This document shows, one piece after another, positions 12,985 through 15,688 of a stretch of 15,688 nucleotides of DNA (its first letter is position 1; each line of letters begins with the position of its first letter). Location of the stretch: contig DANS01000013.1 of NCBI GenBank assembly GCA_002497345.1, positions 1 through 15,688 of the forward strand, given 5' to 3'. Made by a program: the position numbers and the translations under genes. Origin of the DNA: Thermoproteus sp. UBA157 (lineage in GTDB: Archaea > Thermoproteota > Thermoprotei > Thermoproteales > Thermoproteaceae). A model generated the notes under the pieces. It worked only from the letters and a program-made list of their open reading frames with translations, ran no database searches and was not told the origin of the DNA.

Positions 12985-13685
12985 TGTGTAGATTTTACAT
13001 ATACTCCGGAGTACCCAAGGCAGATCTACACAGGGCCTTGAAGCTGGCGGCTGAAAGAGATCCCTACGCGCCTGGAGATCTCAAGCACGGCGACGGCTGG
13101 GGCTACGCCGTGTATCTCATGAACGGATCGGTGGCCTACTACAGATCGAGCTCTGCCATATGGAAGGATCCCCACATACCCCCTTTGGGCATTGCCGGGC
13201 TCTCCCACGTGCGCGCGGCATCGCCGGGCGAGCCCGTCGGCGTTATCTACTCACACCCGTTTCAAGTACATACAGAGGATGGAAGGATCCTATACGTAGC
13301 CCACAACGGATCGGTGGACAAGCGAGAAATGGGGCGCCTCCTCGGCTTGGACCCCTCCCGTTTCTCAGACAGCTGGATACTCGCCGCGTTCCTCGCGTCT
13401 AGTTGGGACGACCCAGAGAGCGCCTTGACTGAGGCAGAGCAGTTCGTCAAGACTGCGCTGAACTTGGCGATAATGGAGCTCCCGGGGCCGAGGCTATACG
13501 CCTACAACTACTTCAAGTCGCCCGAGGAGAAGAGGGAGGCATACGAGGCGTATTACAGGCTATACAGGGTGGCGGGCGAGGGCTGGGAGGCGGTGACCTC
13601 CTCCTCGCTCGTGAGGCATCTGGAGGGACGCGCGGAGCCCTTGGAGCCCGAAAAGCTATATATTCTGCCTCTCCATGGCCTCTAG
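12984..13685 (+). CDS. Class II glutamine amidotransferase domain protein
   Basis: A 233-residue N-terminal-nucleophile (GATase type 2) protein. After Met removal Cys2 would be the catalytic nucleophile releasing ammonia from glutamine. H-G-D-G-W-G at 35-40, H-V-R-A-A-S at 75-80 (Arg binding the glutamine carboxylate), A-H-N-G-S-V at 106-111 (oxyanion hole) and S-D-S-W at 128-131 follow family order. The form resembles YafJ/EgtC-type single-domain enzymes. No synthase or channel-receiving domain is fused, so either a separate partner accepts the ammonia or it acts as an amidase or glutaminase on another gamma-glutamyl substrate. It is co-transcribed with the RAM-domain protein (one-base overlap). 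Its last 30 bases overlap the convergent small gene. Confidence 0.9.
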   Translation: MCRFYIYSGVPKADLHRALKLAAERDPYAPGDLKHGDGWGYAVYLMNGSVAYYRSSSAIWKDPHIPPLGIAGLSHVRAASPGEPVGVIYSHPFQVHTEDGRILYVAHNGSVDKREMGRLLGLDPSRFSDSWILAAFLASSWDDPESALTEAEQFVKTALNLAIMELPGPRLYAYNYFKSPEEKREAYEAYYRLYRVAGEGWEAVTSSSLVRHLEGRAEPLEPEKLYILPLHGL

Positions 13686-13886
13686 CGCCTTGGCGGACTC
13701 CAGCTCGTCCTCCAGATACCACTCGAGCACGGCATCCTCCCTCTCGGCTATTCTGAGCGCAGCCGCAAACGCCCTATCCCACCTCTTGTATTCGCCCAGG
13801 AGAGCCCAGCCTTGGCCGAGGAGCTTCAGATCCTCCTCCCTTTTGGTTATTAGGACCCTCCTCCCATCGCTTAGGAGGCGAAACAT
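13656..13886 (-). CDS. Small protein of unknown function, 76 residues
   Basis: I do not recognise this protein. It begins with a likely beta hairpin (F-R-L-L-S-D-G-R-R-V-L-I-T near 2-14), and the rest looks helical and strongly charged, with many Glu/Ala/Arg residues (about 40-72), which could form a coiled or bundled dimer. It is supported by a TATA-like box on the minus strand about 23 bases upstream. Its 3' end overlaps the amidotransferase gene by 30 bases, convergently. There is no cysteine or membrane segment. Confidence 0.6.
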   Translation of the reverse strand: MFRLLSDGRRVLITKREEDLKLLGQGWALLGEYKRWDRAFAAALRIAEREDAVLEWYLEDELESAKALEAMERQNI

Positions 13887-13905
13887 GTATACGCACGTAT
13901 ACTTC

Positions 13906-13912
13906 TTTATAA
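13906..13912 (-). promoter_or_regulatory. TATA-like box for the 76-residue gene
   Basis: TTATAAA on the minus strand, centred about 23 bases upstream of the ATG at 13886. The intervening 16 bases are the dyad GTATAC-GCAC-GTATAC (13887-13902), an operator-like sequence touching the start codon. Confidence 0.5.
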
Positions 13913-13941
13913 GACGGGGGATTACGCAAGGGAGTTTAACT

Positions 13942-14429
13942 CTAAGTACATAAAAACTTTTTGAAAAGTCCGTGATGAGGCGCGTGAGGCGGCGCGGATG
14001 GCCGGGACTCGATCGCTGACCTCCTCGAGATGGCGAGGGGGACCGCCGCCTTGGCCGCGTCGGCTAAGAACGGGACCTCCCACAAGCCTATCAAGATCAG
14101 AAGAGCCGTGTAGGCGAAGACAGCGGCCGACGTCAAGAACAGCGCCGCCAGAGCCGGCCCCCTCCTTCAGCTTCTTGTACGCGAAATAGCCCATAACGGG
14201 CTTGCTCCAATATGACGCAGATCACGACGGCGCATGCGAATAGGCGAAGGGCGAATAAGACGACGCCTACGGCCGCGAGGCCTATCACGGGCGGGCCGAG
14301 GAGCTTAAAGTCCTTACTGTTCAGCGCTTTGTCGAAATTTCGGTACACGTAAACTGCCATTCCCGCCAATGCGGCCATGACGGCTAAGTTGGCGGGGGCG
14401 TAGAGGCCTAATGCGCAGATGGATCGGGA
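13942..14429 (-). pseudogene. Frameshifted integral-membrane-protein relic
   Basis: Three successive minus-strand frames together look like one hydrophobic protein. From about 14420 the first frame gives a segment around L-A-V-M-A-A-L-A-G-M-A-V-Y-V-Y and, after a loop, V-I-G-L-A-A-V-G-V-V-L-F-A-L-R-L-F. Near 14195 the likely sense moves to a frame with M-G-Y-F-A-Y-K-K-L-K-E-G, and at the C5 run (14158-14162) it moves again to P-A-L-A-A-L-F-L-T-S-A-A-V-F-A-Y-T-A-L-L-I-L-I-G-L-W, ending at TAG 13942-13944. No start codon lies between the upstream in-frame TGA (14430-14432) and the Met at 14378, and no TATA box is correctly spaced, so the 5' end also looks damaged. Sequencing indels could mimic this. 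Family unknown; roughly three to four membrane helices. Confidence 0.6.
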
Positions 14430-14459
14430 TCAAGTATTAAGATGCCGGCAACTATGCTA

Positions 14460-14479
14460 CCACGCCCATTTTGGCGTGG
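14460..14479. repeat. Short GC-rich inverted repeat
   Basis: CCACGCC (14460-14466) and GGCGTGG (14473-14479) form a perfect 7-bp stem with loop CATTTT. It lies in the non-coding gap between the membrane-protein relic and the dehydrogenase gene. It could be an RNA hairpin or protein-binding dyad; no function can be read from it. Confidence 0.4.
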
Positions 14480-14538
14480 ACGTTCATGGTCATGCTCGCG
14501 CCAGTATTATTAACTTCGTCGCGCTAGACGGCCAAAAC

Positions 14539-14546
14539 GTATATAC
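14539..14546 (+). promoter_or_regulatory. TATA box for the dehydrogenase gene
   Basis: GTATATAC is centred about 24 bases upstream of the ATG at 14567, the spacing seen throughout the window. Confidence 0.6.
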
Positions 14547-14566
14547 TCTTGGACTCATAGGTTTTA

Positions 14567-15403
14567 ATGCGGATCTCGGTCATAGGGCTCGGGAGGATGG
14601 GGAAGGGCATCGCCAAGAACTTGGCGAGGAGGGGGCATGAGGTCAGGGGATACGACGTATCCCAAGACGCCGTTATGGCGTCGGGCGTAATGCCCTGCGG
14701 GCTCGCCGACTGCTTCAAGGCAGATTACGTGGTGCTGGCGTTGCCCACCGGAAAGGAGGTCTTGGACGTGTTGGGGAGAGCCCCCGCCACCCAAGCCGTG
14801 ATAGTGGACACCACCACCCAAAGCCTCTCGGAGCTCAAGGCCGTGCTGGAAGCCGCTAGGGGATTGAGATACCTCACCTGCAGAGTGGAGAGAGGTCCCA
14901 GAGAGGCAGAGGAGGGGAGGCTGATCCTCTACGTGGGAGGGCCCAGGGAGCTCTACGAGCAAGCTAGGGGCTTTTTGTCGGAGCTGGGCGAGCCCCTATA
15001 CGTGGGAACTCATGAGCAGGCTACCGCGCTGAAGTTGGTGAGCACATCGCTCCTCGTGGCCAACGTAGTAGCGTTGGCGGAAGCCGCCGAAATTCTCAAG
15101 CGTTTTGGGCTAGATCCCGACGAGGCCGTGGCCCTCTTGTCTAAAGGAGGCGCCGCGTCTGCCCAGCTCAGCGCGCGCATGCCGGCAATGCTTAAGGGCC
15201 AGTTCCCGGTCGGCTTCTCGGTGGGACAAGCTGATGTGGTCCTCGGCCAGACGCTGGAGCTGGCGAGGGAGCTCGGCGTGGACGTGTTGCCGTTGTTTCA
15301 CAAGGTGAGGGAGATCCTCAGATCCGCCCGCGCATCGCAGGTGGGTCTCAACGATATCTCCGAGCTAGTACTATACGTCAAATCCCTCAACGTGCAGAAT
15401 TAG
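14567..15403 (+). CDS. Beta-hydroxyacid dehydrogenase family protein (HIBADH/6PGDH-like)
   Basis: A 278-residue NAD(P)-dependent oxidoreductase of the beta-hydroxyacid dehydrogenase family (3-hydroxyisobutyrate, tartronate semialdehyde, glyoxylate/succinic semialdehyde reductase group). The N-terminal Rossmann fold has G-L-G-R-M-G at 7-12. D30 closes strand 2 at the position that often favours NAD over NADP. The hinge helix and all-alpha C-terminal domain run from about 160 to 275. The catalytic lysine is K156 in A-L-K-L-V-S-T. Several other active-site positions differ from consensus: the usual Asn four residues after the Lys is T160, the D-A-P-V-S-G-G loop reads C-R-V-E-R-G at 105-110, and the late K-D pair reads A-D near 222. 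It keeps length and fold, so it is probably functional but with an unusual substrate or a non-redox role. Its start is fixed by the TATA box. Confidence 0.88.
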   Translation: MRISVIGLGRMGKGIAKNLARRGHEVRGYDVSQDAVMASGVMPCGLADCFKADYVVLALPTGKEVLDVLGRAPATQAVIVDTTTQSLSELKAVLEAARGLRYLTCRVERGPREAEEGRLILYVGGPRELYEQARGFLSELGEPLYVGTHEQATALKLVSTSLLVANVVALAEAAEILKRFGLDPDEAVALLSKGGAASAQLSARMPAMLKGQFPVGFSVGQADVVLGQTLELARELGVDVLPLFHKVREILRSARASQVGLNDISELVLYVKSLNVQN

Positions 15404-15444
15404 CACTCATCGCCAAGTGGAAAAACCCAGGCCTACATCTCGCA

Positions 15445-15654
15445 GTGGAGGCGATAGAGGCCCCCGGCTGTCCCAACGGCGGCTTGTTCGTGGCCTCCTA
15501 CCTAATGGAGAAGAGGCCGAACTCCGCGAGGTTCTTGATCCCCGATGCCGAGTGCGTCGCCGTGTTGAGGCTCATACTGCCCCACTTGGGCTACGCGAGC
15601 AAGGCCGTTAAGTCGGGTAGGGGATGGCTCGTGGAGGCGGAGAGGATTAAATAG
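15445..15654 (+). CDS. Small hypothetical protein, about 69 residues
   Basis: I do not recognise this protein. From the GTG at 15445 it encodes a short protein with an A-P-G-C-P-N-G-G motif near residues 6-13, a helix (F-V-A-S-Y-L-M-E-K), then A-V-L-R-L-I-L-P-H-L-G-Y and G-R-G-W-L-V-E-A. The plausible reading frame continues upstream of the GTG (A-L-I-A-K-W-K-N-P-G-L-H-L-A) back towards the dehydrogenase stop at 15401-15403, but no ATG, GTG or TTG occurs there. The true start may therefore be a rarer codon, or the 5' end may be slightly misread. It lies about 40 bp behind the dehydrogenase gene in the same direction with no clear TATA box, suggesting co-transcription. Confidence 0.5.
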   Translation: MEAIEAPGCPNGGLFVASYLMEKRPNSARFLIPDAECVAVLRLILPHLGYASKAVKSGRGWLVEAERIK

Positions 15655-15688
15655 TGCGTTCGCAGCCGGCGGGGCGTGGCGGGGATTT

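Noticed and set aside
13972..14019. C-box-like GTGATGA and D-box-like CTGA about 48 nt apart (possible C/D box sRNA)
   Set aside because: There are no clear internal D'/C' boxes and no complementary terminal stem, and the stretch overlaps the end of the membrane-protein relic.
14437..14450. Fourteen-base match TTAAGATGCCGGCA shared with 5265-5278
   Set aside because: One such match is about what chance gives in a window this long, and the surroundings do not match.

Overview
The window looks like chromosomal DNA from a hyperthermophilic crenarchaeon of the Thermoproteales, most probably Thermoproteus or a close relative. Three things point there. First, the four-gene block gluconate dehydratase / KD(P)G aldolase / KDG kinase / intracellular glucoamylase is the branched Entner-Doudoroff cluster known from Thermoproteus tenax. 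Second, the genes include archaeal RadA-family, Lrp/AsnC, standalone RAM-domain and BFN (DUF151) proteins. Third, nearly every operon-first gene has a TATA-like A/T box centred about 22-25 bases before its start codon, the arrangement expected for leaderless mRNAs. Base composition is GC-rich and genes are tightly packed. I see no rRNA, tRNA, CRISPR array or insertion sequence.

Layout. 1-311: probable gene debris, a thiolase-like N-terminal stub followed in another frame by a DUF35/OB-fold-like tail. 315-2673: two overlapping acyl-CoA dehydrogenase genes (+). 2674-3065: spacer ending in the radA-like promoter. 3066-4007: RadA-family recombinase (+). 4039-5204: a two-gene unit on the minus strand, a 68-residue protein of unknown function coupled by ATGA to a SAM-dependent methyltransferase. 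It is divergent from 5281-6117, a UppP/BacA-family polyprenyl-diphosphate phosphatase (+). 6108-9723 (minus): kdgA-kdgK-gaa operon with ATGA overlaps at both junctions. 9767-10939: gad (+), fired from the same 43-bp divergent promoter region. 11038-11496 and 11523-12026: a BFN-domain protein and a full Lrp/AsnC regulator (+). 12027-12399: spacer. 12400-12699: hypothetical gene. 12730-13685: a standalone RAM domain coupled to a class II glutamine amidotransferase. 13656-13886 (minus): small convergent gene. 13942-14429 (minus): a frameshifted membrane-protein relic. 14567-15403: a divergent beta-hydroxyacid dehydrogenase (+). 15445-15654: small hypothetical gene.

How the genes work together. 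The central block is a carbohydrate module. The glucoamylase, which has no signal peptide, would release glucose from internal glycogen or maltodextrins. After oxidation to gluconate (enzyme not in this window), Gad makes 2-keto-3-deoxygluconate (KDG). KDG is then cleaved directly by KdgA or phosphorylated by KdgK and cleaved as KDPG by the same aldolase. The acyl-CoA dehydrogenase pair and the thiolase/DUF35 debris suggest a partly eroded acyl-CoA catabolic locus.

I see no clearly new system. The points most worth a second look are the asymmetric acyl-CoA dehydrogenase pair (possible heteromer), the RadA-like protein without the usual polymerisation Phe, the near-symmetric shared TATA element between gad and kdgA, the RAM-domain/amidotransferase operon with repeats over its start, the beta-hydroxyacid dehydrogenase with altered catalytic motifs, and two pseudogenes.
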